A stretch of 64,000 bases of DNA from an uncultured bacterium (GTDB taxonomy: Bacteria > Myxococcota_A > Bradymonadia > UBA7976 > VGTA01): assembly GCA_943788935.1 (NCBI GenBank), contig CALSSE010000005.1, positions 336,298-400,297 of the forward strand, in the 5' to 3' direction. Below, piece by piece: positions 57,051 through 64,000 of this stretch. The notes beneath the pieces are model-generated. The model saw nothing but the letters and a program-made list of their open reading frames with translations, made no database searches and had not been told where the DNA came from. The stretch's first letter is position 1. Every line of letters begins with the position of its first letter. Made by a program: the position numbers and the translations under genes.

Positions 57051-58277
57051 ATGAGCTTAGTTCATGATAATAGCATCAAGGGTCACCGACCTCTAACTTG
57101 GGAATCTATGCTAGATCAGCTCTCTTCTCCAGTGGGTCTCTTTAATCAGAGAGCTGCTTGCTTCATCAATGAGGAAGGGGGGCTCGACCCACTCGATGGT
57201 CAATCTAATGCTTTAATGAGTCCCTCCGCTGAAGCACAAGAGCGACTCACTGTCCAATCTGATCACCTTAACTCCTTGATCGAACTCATCCACCCTGCTT
57301 ACCAAGACTCTCTTCGCCGATGGCTCTCCATGTCCTTCTCTAGCGAAGAGCCGAGGGTCATCATCTGCCCTCTCATACTCGAGCGACTTCAATGGGTCGA
57401 GCTCTCATTGTGTGGGTCTGATCGATCTCAAATAGAGCGAACTCCTCGCCAAGAAGAGCAACCAAACTCATCAACCTCCTATCGACGTTTACTTTTAACC
57501 GATATCAGTGACTCTCTGTATCGGCAACAATTGAGCGCGAGGTCAACGGGATTAATCGGCCTCAAGCATGACCTCGCAAACCGCTTATTCTTATTCAAGG
57601 CCCTCCCTCAGCTTCTTGAGTTCTCTCCTCCTGAAGAGCTCATTAATGATGTGGTCACCGAGATACCTAATCTGCTCTCCTTTATTGAGGCGCGACTCTC
57701 TCCGACATTAATCGAGAGCCTTAATACCCATGAGCTCTGCTCACCCACAGAGCTCATCGATCAACTACAGGATCGAGTTAACCAACACCCTTCTATCGCC
57801 ACATACTTTAAAATCATCACCGATGAGCATATCCACACAGACCTTAATTCTAGCTCCACCCCTGTATCTAGACGACCCCAATCTCTGCTAGGTCTTGAGT
57901 GGTCGTTGAGCTATCTAGCGCTCTTGGTGAAGCGAAGGTTGATCATATTAGAGCCGGGAGAGAAGCTCAACTTATGTCTCTCATACGCTCCCAAAGGACA
58001 AGCATCATTCTCCGGTCAGGGGGGAATGCTCTGCCCCGATGTCCCCTCTTTATCTCTCAAGCTAACCCTTCCTCTGAGCGTCTCTGACCTCTCAGAGACC
58101 TTAAAGTTATGGAAGCGACGTACTCATATTAATACCCACTCATCTGATCTAAAAAAGAGGGACACTGGGCCACAGTTGAGCCTTGTGGCTTGGTGGGAGA
58201 CATGGATTAATGCTAGTTATATGCTGATGGGTAATAGCTACCTATCAGCCCCACGAACCGTCCATTTAATCTTCTAA
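57051..58277 (+). CDS. Histidine-kinase-like protein lacking a recognisable ATPase
   Basis: A 408-residue cytosolic protein. Residues 20-160 suggest a PAS-like sensor. An H-box-like helix GLKHDLANRLFLFKALPQLL follows, with His173, as in many sensor kinases. The C-terminal region (SLLGLEWSLSYLALL, LSLKLTLPLSVSD) sits where a HATPase domain would be, but the N-box Asn and the DxGxG glycine motif are absent. It may be an HPt-like or dimerising signalling protein rather than an active kinase. It is tightly packed behind the helicase gene. No response regulator is nearby. The family call is tentative. Confidence 0.5.
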   Translation: MSLVHDNSIKGHRPLTWESMLDQLSSPVGLFNQRAACFINEEGGLDPLDGQSNALMSPSAEAQERLTVQSDHLNSLIELIHPAYQDSLRRWLSMSFSSEEPRVIICPLILERLQWVELSLCGSDRSQIERTPRQEEQPNSSTSYRRLLLTDISDSLYRQQLSARSTGLIGLKHDLANRLFLFKALPQLLEFSPPEELINDVVTEIPNLLSFIEARLSPTLIESLNTHELCSPTELIDQLQDRVNQHPSIATYFKIITDEHIHTDLNSSSTPVSRRPQSLLGLEWSLSYLALLVKRRLIILEPGEKLNLCLSYAPKGQASFSGQGGMLCPDVPSLSLKLTLPLSVSDLSETLKLWKRRTHINTHSSDLKKRDTGPQLSLVAWWETWINASYMLMGNSYLSAPRTVHLIF

Positions 58278-58347
58278 GCTAGACAAAGATCAAGGTCACT
58301 CTCACTCTCACTCTCAACCCCTCAACCAAAAAGTGATACTGTATTTC

Positions 58348-58995
58348 ATGCCAAAAATCAGAGAAGTTCAAGACAGAGAAGCCCAGGATAGAGAAGCCCA
58401 AGACAGAGAAGAGTGGGTGATGGTCGGTCAACTGAGCTATGATTATGACGCCGAGATCGTGAGTTCCTTGTTCCAAAGCCAAGAGATCCCCATGATGATC
58501 CAAGGTAGAAATCATCGTCGTATGTTAGGTTTCATAGGCGGTTATATAGAGATGAGAGTACTCGTTCCCAAAGCGTACCAAGAGCGAGGTATCGAGCTGT
58601 TCAATGATTACCATCAACAACGCGATAATGAGAGTTTTGAAGAACCGACAGAGAAAGAGAGTAGAGGAGAGGGTCAAGCATTGATCTTTAATGAGACGGG
58701 AAAGAAGATGGGAATCGCCCTCTTCCTTTCTGCCTTCCTAGGCTTTGGACTCGCTTCCTACTCGGTGGGTTTATGGTTCATTACCCTGCTCCTCGCTCCT
58801 CTCCAAGCGCTCGCCTACTCTCCTGAGTTATGCTCGCCTATCGCCGAGTGGCTCTCGCTCACGCCCGTTGAGTATATGGTAGGCGCTAAGTTCTACTTGC
58901 CGCTCATCGACTTGGGAGCCTCTTGGGGCTATCTTATCTTTAAAGCGACCTTGTCAAAGTCAACCACAGATCAAGACGCTGACCTCAACCCTTAG
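58348..58995 (+). CDS. DUF2007 domain membrane protein
   Basis: The soluble part WVMVGQLSYDYDAEIVSSLF to LVPKAYQERGIELF matches DUF2007, a small predicted signal-transducing domain. Two hydrophobic segments at the C-terminal half (IALFLSAFLGFGLASYSVGL and WFITLLLAPLQALAY) follow a charged linker. The N-terminus carries a 15-base repeat encoding QDREA. The start is uncertain: this ATG, a GTG five codons earlier, or an ATG 24 codons later next to the domain. Function is unknown. Confidence 0.7.
   Translation: MPKIREVQDREAQDREAQDREEWVMVGQLSYDYDAEIVSSLFQSQEIPMMIQGRNHRRMLGFIGGYIEMRVLVPKAYQERGIELFNDYHQQRDNESFEEPTEKESRGEGQALIFNETGKKMGIALFLSAFLGFGLASYSVGLWFITLLLAPLQALAYSPELCSPIAEWLSLTPVEYMVGAKFYLPLIDLGASWGYLIFKATLSKSTTDQDADLNP
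58369..58413 (+). repeat. 15-bp tandem repeat, three copies, coding QDREA
   Basis: Three 15-base units with few changes encode QDREA/QDREE at the N-terminus of the DUF2007 protein. If the internal ATG at 58420 is the true start, the array is 5' leader instead. Confidence 0.85.
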
Positions 58996-59138
58996 ACTCA
59001 TCAACGATCTGCTCATTTTTTTACGCTCAATGTCATGATCTCTTAGCTCACACCGTTAATCTCTATGCAGGCCAACAACTCATAGAGCTAACGCGTCAGA
59101 AGCGAAGCTCTTGATAACCCCACCATGACCGGAGAGCA

Positions 59139-61466
59139 ATGATGCCTACAAAGTCTATTCCCACAGACCATCTCGCTACATTAGATGCCCTAGAGAACTC
59201 CAATGAAGAGACAGAGAGCTCTCAAGACTCACTGATTATGAGCCCTAATCAGACTTATCATTTAGATAAGCGTTCTTGGGGTCGAGCTAAGCCATTCACC
59301 AATGACCTTGAATACATCGAGATGGAGCTAGAATGGATCAAAGCTCGCTGTTCATGGTTCGATTACAATAGCCGTAGAAGCAACGCTCCCTCTTCGCGTC
59401 GCCGCTGGGCAGATGATAGTGAAGACCTCAGCCCCATTCGGCTTAAGGAGATAGTCAAAGATAAGAAGAGTGAAGAGACTAAGCTCCGTCGCCAGATCAA
59501 TCGCCGGCTCCAAGCTCATCGCTTTAGCGAGCATAAAACTCTCCGATTAGATGAGCTGTGTCAAAAGTGTGACCTCAATGACTTTCATCGTTCAATCTTA
59601 CTCTTAGCGATCGCCCCCTGCTTCTCCAAGCAATTCAATGACTATTTTGAGCATGTCGGCGATCGCTACTCCGCCCTGAGCGTAGATACCATTTTCTCCT
59701 TCTTCGAGCTCTCTTTCTATGAGCGAATCGATTACCGGATGGAGTTTTCCTCCTCGAGCCCCATCGTCAGTAATGAACTCTTAGATCTAGACTTCCGACG
59801 TCGCTATGAGGGCGCAAGAGACCTACTTGACGCTACGATTGAGATCGATAATCGGACCTTTAGTTACCTCATCGGACGTGATGAGCTCACCGATGAGTTC
59901 TTAGAGTTCTCTTCGGTTCAAGAGCCTCTCGCTCAAATGGATCAGGTCGTCCTCCCCGAAGAAGATAAGCGACGGATCCTCTCCATCGTTGATGATCATG
60001 ACCGCTATCTCTCTTATCGATCGAAATGGGGATTCGATGAGCGGATCAGCTATGGTCGTGGCTCGATGATGCTCTTCTATGGTAAGCCGGGTACAGGGAA
60101 GACCATGACCGCTCACGCGGTCGCTGATCACCTTAACAAGAGGGTCCTTAACGTTGATATACCCACTTTTATGGCCCATCGTGATGCTCAACGTTTCCTC
60201 CCCGGACTCTTCAGAGAAGCTAAAATTCAAAACGCTATCCTCTTCTTCGATGAGTGCGAGATGCTTTTCTCCGATCGTCGTGGTGGAAATATGTTAGTGA
60301 CCTTATTATTAACTGAGCTCGAGCAATTTGAGGGCGTCGCCATCTTCGCTACCAATATCCCTCGTATTCTTGATGAAGCATTCCAACGACGAGTCTTGGT
60401 GAGGATTAATTTCCCGGAACCCGACCTCCAGAGCCGAGCAGAAATCTGGCGGTCGCTCATCCCAACTCAAGCTCCGATCGCTGATGATGTCGACTTCGAT
60501 CTGCTCGGCGCTCGCTTTGAGATCACCGGTGGCTATATCAAAAATGCTGTCCTCGCGGCCATCGCCGACGCTGTACACAGCGCTCACAATGAGTCAGAGC
60601 CGCTGATCAACATGGCTATGCTTGAGAAGGCAGCGCGCCACCAATTGAACCTCATTGAAGACTTAGACGCTGAGGGTATTTATGTACCAAAGGTAAGATT
60701 AAAAGACGTGATTCTTGAAGATGAGGCGAACGCTCAAGTTCAGCGTATTATAGACGCTGTCCGCTACTTACCTGGTGTATTACATCGTTGGAATATCGGC
60801 GGGACGGGTGGAGATCGTGGCGGAGTGGTCTCCCTCTTTTATGGACCTCCAGGCACCGGAAAAACCCTCTGCGCTGAGGCGATCGCTGGCGAGCTAAACC
60901 GACCTCTCAAGATCGCTCGTAGCAGCACTATCCTCTCCAAGTGGGTAGGCGAAAGCGAGCGTAACTTAGAAAAGATCTTCAAGGATGCTCGAGCCCATGG
61001 GGCGGTGTTGTTCATCGATGAAGCTGACTCCCTCATCGAGAAGCGTGAAGGCGCCTCTAGTTCTCATGTTCGCTCTATGGTCAATCTCTTGCTCTCGCTC
61101 ATCGAGCGTCACAGCGGCTTAGTCCTCTTAGCGACTAATCATCGTGAGCACCTAGATATCGCCCTCGAGAGACGTGTGACCCATCAAGTGCATCTCAAGC
61201 GACCAGAGGTCGAGACTCGTCTCCGCCTATGGAAACAAATGCTCCCTGACGATGCGCCCGGCGCTGCTGATGTTCAGCTCGAGACTCTAGCCGCTGACTA
61301 TGACCTAAGCGGAGCAGAGATCCGAGTCGCGATCTTACGAGCGGCGACTACCGCAGCCGCTCAAGAGGCCTCGCTCACCCATGAGCTCCTTGAGTCAGAG
61401 CTGAAATCAATGATCAGCGGTAAAGTTAAGAAGTCAGCGATTGGCTTCGCTCGTCGCATCTCTTAA
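59139..61466 (+). CDS. Tandem AAA+ ATPase with winged-helix N-domain
   Basis: A cytosolic 775-residue protein. The N-terminal region (about residues 120-270, CDLNDFHRSILLLAIAPCFS and VDTIFSFFELSF) resembles the winged-helix part of AAA+ ATPases often found beside contractile injection systems. Two classical AAA modules follow: D1 Walker A GKPGTGKT (315-322) and Walker B FFDECEML; D2 Walker A GPPGTGKT (569-576), SKWVGESERNLEKIF, Walker B FIDEADSL and LLATNHREHLDIALERR. GGAGAG lies just ahead of two adjacent ATGs. No injection-system structural gene is in the window, so the client is unknown. Confidence 0.9.
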   Translation: MMPTKSIPTDHLATLDALENSNEETESSQDSLIMSPNQTYHLDKRSWGRAKPFTNDLEYIEMELEWIKARCSWFDYNSRRSNAPSSRRRWADDSEDLSPIRLKEIVKDKKSEETKLRRQINRRLQAHRFSEHKTLRLDELCQKCDLNDFHRSILLLAIAPCFSKQFNDYFEHVGDRYSALSVDTIFSFFELSFYERIDYRMEFSSSSPIVSNELLDLDFRRRYEGARDLLDATIEIDNRTFSYLIGRDELTDEFLEFSSVQEPLAQMDQVVLPEEDKRRILSIVDDHDRYLSYRSKWGFDERISYGRGSMMLFYGKPGTGKTMTAHAVADHLNKRVLNVDIPTFMAHRDAQRFLPGLFREAKIQNAILFFDECEMLFSDRRGGNMLVTLLLTELEQFEGVAIFATNIPRILDEAFQRRVLVRINFPEPDLQSRAEIWRSLIPTQAPIADDVDFDLLGARFEITGGYIKNAVLAAIADAVHSAHNESEPLINMAMLEKAARHQLNLIEDLDAEGIYVPKVRLKDVILEDEANAQVQRIIDAVRYLPGVLHRWNIGGTGGDRGGVVSLFYGPPGTGKTLCAEAIAGELNRPLKIARSSTILSKWVGESERNLEKIFKDARAHGAVLFIDEADSLIEKREGASSSHVRSMVNLLLSLIERHSGLVLLATNHREHLDIALERRVTHQVHLKRPEVETRLRLWKQMLPDDAPGAADVQLETLAADYDLSGAEIRVAILRAATTAAAQEASLTHELLESELKSMISGKVKKSAIGFARRIS

Positions 61467-61597
61467 GTTGATCACAATAGAGAGAAAACCTCCCACTCCA
61501 CTTGAACCACTCGCCAAGTGCGGCTACTAAAGTCAGAGTGAGATCGCAGCCTGTCGCTCTCACTTGATCTATTGAGTAAGCCCGAGGAGAGTGATCA

Positions 61598-62074
61598 ATG
61601 AGAGCAGTGATTCAAAGAGTCAGTAGAGCGAAGGTCACCGTCTCTGCTTCTGATGAGAGTAACGTAAAGAGTGATCGAGTCACTACCGGTGAGATCAGCG
61701 CTGGGCTCTTAGTACTCATCGGTATCGGCCCTGATGATGGAGAAGAGGAAGCCCGCTGGCTCACTCAAAAGATGGTAAACCTCCGTATCTTTGAAGATGA
61801 GGCGGGTAAGATGAACCTAAGCGTCAAGGACATCGGTGGGGCCATCTTAGCGGTCAGTCAGTTTACTCTTTATGGGGATTGTCGGCGAGGGAGGAGACCC
61901 TCTTTTACCGGTGCTGCCCACCCATCGATCGCCGCCCCTCTCTTTGATCGAGCGGTAGAGATGATTAGGTCTGAAGGAGTGGGCTGTGAAACAGGTCAGT
62001 TTGGGGCTCATATGGAGGTCAGTTTGCTCAATAATGGACCGGTCACTCTATTGATCGACACCGCTGAGCGTTGA
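61598..62074 (+). CDS. dtd: D-aminoacyl-tRNA deacylase
   Basis: Hydrolyses D-amino acids from mischarged tRNA. The N-terminal MRAVIQRVSRAKVTV, the active-site SQFTLYGDCRRGRRPSF with the conserved Thr, and the cis-proline block NNGPVT near the C-terminus are all present. 158 residues, against 145-150 in most relatives; the extra residues lie after residue 20 (SDESNVKSDRVTTGE). aroA starts seven bases downstream and is probably co-transcribed. Confidence 0.96.
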   Translation: MRAVIQRVSRAKVTVSASDESNVKSDRVTTGEISAGLLVLIGIGPDDGEEEARWLTQKMVNLRIFEDEAGKMNLSVKDIGGAILAVSQFTLYGDCRRGRRPSFTGAAHPSIAAPLFDRAVEMIRSEGVGCETGQFGAHMEVSLLNNGPVTLLIDTAER

Positions 62075-62080
62075 GGTCTA

Positions 62081-63457
62081 ATGATGAACCAAACACCTAC
62101 TTTCCATGTCCCACTCTTCGGCGATAAGTCTATTACCCACCGCGCTTTCATCTTCGCCGCGCTCGCTAAAGGGGAGTCGGTGATCCGCAATGTCGGTGGA
62201 GGAGCTGACCTCGCTAGCACTCGAGGAGCGCTCCGCGCGCTTGGAGTCTCCATCGAGCGTCTTGACTCCTTCTCATGGTCGGTCAGAGGCGTAGGGGGGG
62301 TTCAAGGGTTCCAAGAGCCCGTCGAGGCTCTAGATTGTGGGAATAGCGGGACTACGATCCGTCTCTTAGCGGGCCTCCTCTCCGGATGCTCTTTTCCAGT
62401 CACGCTAAGCGGAGACCTTTCACTCTGTCGCCGCCCAATGAGCAGACTAGAGCGAGCGCTCTCTCCTCTTGGACGAGGTTTAGAAACTGATCAGGGCGGC
62501 GCTCCGATCATCGTTGGAGGAGAGCGCTCATCAGCTCTCACACATCAAGATCAAGAATTGATCATCATAGACACTCTAGCGGCGAGCGCCCAGCTCAAGA
62601 GCGCTGCTTTATTGGCTGGGTTAAGTGACCCTCGCCCCATCGTCGTCCGAGAGTCTCGGTTGAGCCGTGATCACAGCGAGAGAATGCTCAGCGCTTTATG
62701 GGGAAGTGAGCTTAAGGATCATTCATCCGAGTCACTACAGACCTCTCTCCCCGCTCTAAAGCCAGCGCTTAAGTCGCTCGACTTTACCAGCCCTGGTGAC
62801 TTCTCAAGCGCAGCCTTTTGGATCGCGATCAGCGCTCTAAGCCCTCCTGCTGCTCCGACGATCACCCTCGATAATCTCAACCTCAACCCAACTCGAATGG
62901 GCCTCTACCACCTCGCCTCCCGAATGGGAATTCGACTTGAGGCTCAAGTCAAAGAGTGTCGGCTTGGAGAACCCGTAGGGACGCTCATTATTTACCCGCG
63001 AGCGATTCATCAGCCATTAAAGGCAGTGAACCTCAGTCGTCAAGAAGTGGTCGACGCCCTCGATGAGCTCCCACTCGTCGCCCTCCTCGCCTCATTCGCT
63101 GAGGGTCAAACGACAGTCAGTGGCGCTAGGGAATTGAGAGTGAAGGAGAGCGATCGTATCGAGGCGATGACCGAGGGTTTAAGTCGCTTAGGTGTTGAGA
63201 TCTCCTCTACCGAAGATGGCTGGGTCATCAACGGTGATCCACAGCGATCTTTTGATGGTTCCTATACAGTGGAGAGTCATGGAGACCACCGAATCGCCAT
63301 GTGCTTTATGATCGCTCAATTAAAACAGAGCGAAGGTCTGCTCTCCATCGTAGATGCTGATTGTCTTGAAGTCTCCTATCCGGAGTTTCCTGAGAAATAC
63401 ATACAATATCGAGCTCGTTTAGAAGAAATCTCAAAAGTCTCAAAAATTAAAGCATGA
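62081..63457 (+). CDS. aroA: 3-phosphoshikimate 1-carboxyvinyltransferase (EPSP synthase)
   Basis: Joins phosphoenolpyruvate to shikimate-3-phosphate in chorismate synthesis. GDKSITHRAFIFAALAKGES stands for the N-terminal lysine block, LDCGNSGTTIRLLAGLL for the LxxGNAGTA-type motif, and GDLSLCRRPMSRL for the RPM motif. KESDRIEAMTEGL and VESHGDHRIAMCFMIA are the C-terminal signature blocks. The length of 458 is about 30 above typical, with an insertion near residues 205-225 (SELKDHSSESLQTSL). Two adjacent ATGs could both start translation. Confidence 0.96.
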   Translation: MMNQTPTFHVPLFGDKSITHRAFIFAALAKGESVIRNVGGGADLASTRGALRALGVSIERLDSFSWSVRGVGGVQGFQEPVEALDCGNSGTTIRLLAGLLSGCSFPVTLSGDLSLCRRPMSRLERALSPLGRGLETDQGGAPIIVGGERSSALTHQDQELIIIDTLAASAQLKSAALLAGLSDPRPIVVRESRLSRDHSERMLSALWGSELKDHSSESLQTSLPALKPALKSLDFTSPGDFSSAAFWIAISALSPPAAPTITLDNLNLNPTRMGLYHLASRMGIRLEAQVKECRLGEPVGTLIIYPRAIHQPLKAVNLSRQEVVDALDELPLVALLASFAEGQTTVSGARELRVKESDRIEAMTEGLSRLGVEISSTEDGWVINGDPQRSFDGSYTVESHGDHRIAMCFMIAQLKQSEGLLSIVDADCLEVSYPEFPEKYIQYRARLEEISKVSKIKA

Positions 63458-63480
63458 TCGAGGATTGAGAGAGGTGATAT

Positions 63481-64000
63481 ATGAAGAGAGCAGTAATCAT
63501 CATCGGAGTAGCGCTCTGCATCGGCTGCGCAGCAGCCTTCTCCCCCCGAACAAGCGTCGAGCGCTTCTTTCTCTCTCTCCTCGGAGATGACTCTCGCTAT
63601 GAAGCGGTTGGTCAGTCCAGCGAACTCCATCCCCTCTTCATCGGTCAAGATACCCAACGTCATCAGCTCACTATACGCCTAACAGAGATCGCTCAAGGTT
63701 TATCTCAGCCGGTCGATCTCCTCTTTCCTCCCCATCAGCCCGAGCTGATGCTCGTCGCCGAGAAGGTTGGGCAGGTGAGCTGGATAGAGCTAAAGAGACC
63801 TCAAAATCGCGGAGTTTTTCTCCAAGAAAAGCGTGTGGTCACCGAAGTTGAGCAAGGCTTACTCGGGATCGCTTTACACCCTCAATTTATAGAGAATGGG
63901 CGGCTCTTTATCAACGCGACAGTCAAGAGAGAAGATGGACGTGAATTCACTGAAATCGCCGAGTGGGTCGTTGATCCGAGTGTAGACCTTCGCAGCGCTC
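63481..64000 (+). CDS. Glucose/sorbosone dehydrogenase-like exported protein, 3' end outside window
   Basis: The first 173 codons of a longer gene. The N-terminus is a signal or lipoprotein leader (VIIIGVALCIGCAAAF); CIGC could be a lipobox but its -3 residue is unusual. The mature part matches the start of PQQ-type glucose/sorbosone dehydrogenase propellers: QPVDLLFPPHQPELMLVAEK, GQVSWIEL, and the signature EQGLLGIALHPQF. Catalytic residues that bind PQQ or Ca lie beyond the window. AGAGAGGTG lies before the ATG. Confidence 0.85.
   Translation, partial: MKRAVIIIGVALCIGCAAAFSPRTSVERFFLSLLGDDSRYEAVGQSSELHPLFIGQDTQRHQLTIRLTEIAQGLSQPVDLLFPPHQPELMLVAEKVGQVSWIELKRPQNRGVFLQEKRVVTEVEQGLLGIALHPQFIENGRLFINATVKREDGREFTEIAEWVVDPSVDLRSA

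Noticed and set aside
1..64000. Search for CRISPR arrays, insertion sequences, prophage or toxin-antitoxin genes
   Set aside because: The repeats present are directly tandem without spacers, and no transposase, integrase or toxin-like product was found.

Overview
The window reads as chromosomal DNA of a delta-proteobacterial, Myxococcota-like bacterium, with base composition near 50% GC by eye. The strongest pointer is an adjacent mglB-mglA pair whose products carry the Myxococcus MglB/MglA motifs. Supporting hints are many lipoproteins, a Ser/Thr kinase, HEAT- and HD-GYP-related proteins of a type common in that group, and lipoproteins whose signal is followed by EAGG/AGET tetrapeptide runs. 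The last trait suggests a marine Bradymonadales-type lineage, but that is an inference. Genes are dense on both strands. There are no insertion sequences, phage genes, CRISPR arrays or rRNA genes.

Region 1-5.1 kb, mostly minus strand: a papain-like lipoprotein cut by the window edge, thymidine kinase, a Ser/Thr kinase, a DUF72-like protein and SppA. Region 5.1-15 kb: a giant alpha-2-macroglobulin-like protein, an RDD membrane protein fused to a YbeD-like domain, a YihG-type acyltransferase and a lipoprotein. Region 15.2-18.7 kb: recJ and a metallophosphoesterase coupled to a small membrane protein. Region 18.9-30.1 kb: a tight dapA-dapB-tamB-tamA run, linking lysine/peptidoglycan precursor synthesis with outer-membrane assembly, then an exported protein. 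Region 30.1-33.7 kb, minus strand: a left-handed beta-helix acetyltransferase and a class A penicillin-binding protein. Region 34-38.2 kb: a zinc-ribbon/TPR membrane protein with three repeat arrays.

Region 38.4-45.8 kb is an information-processing block: serS, tRNA-Ser(UGA), tadA, tRNA-Ser(GGA), SRP RNA, dnaX, ybaB, recR, mglB, mglA. From serS to recR the order matches the Bacillus subtilis serS-to-recR neighbourhood. Region 45.9-52.8 kb: two EAGG/AGET-type lipoproteins flank a three-gene cassette (HEAT-like protein, degenerate HD-GYP protein, tail-anchored protein). Region 52.9-64 kb: glmS, a UvrD/PcrA helicase, a histidine-kinase-like protein without a recognisable ATPase, a DUF2007 membrane protein, a tandem AAA+ ATPase, dtd, aroA, and a glucose/sorbosone dehydrogenase-like gene cut by the right edge.

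No single locus is plainly a new defence or mobile system. The best candidates for undescribed biology are the three-gene cassette at 47-51.2 kb, the RDD-YbeD fusion, the orphan tandem AAA+ protein, the incomplete kinase beside the helicase, and the unusually high number of tandem repeats, most of them in frame inside genes, including eight exact copies inside dnaX.
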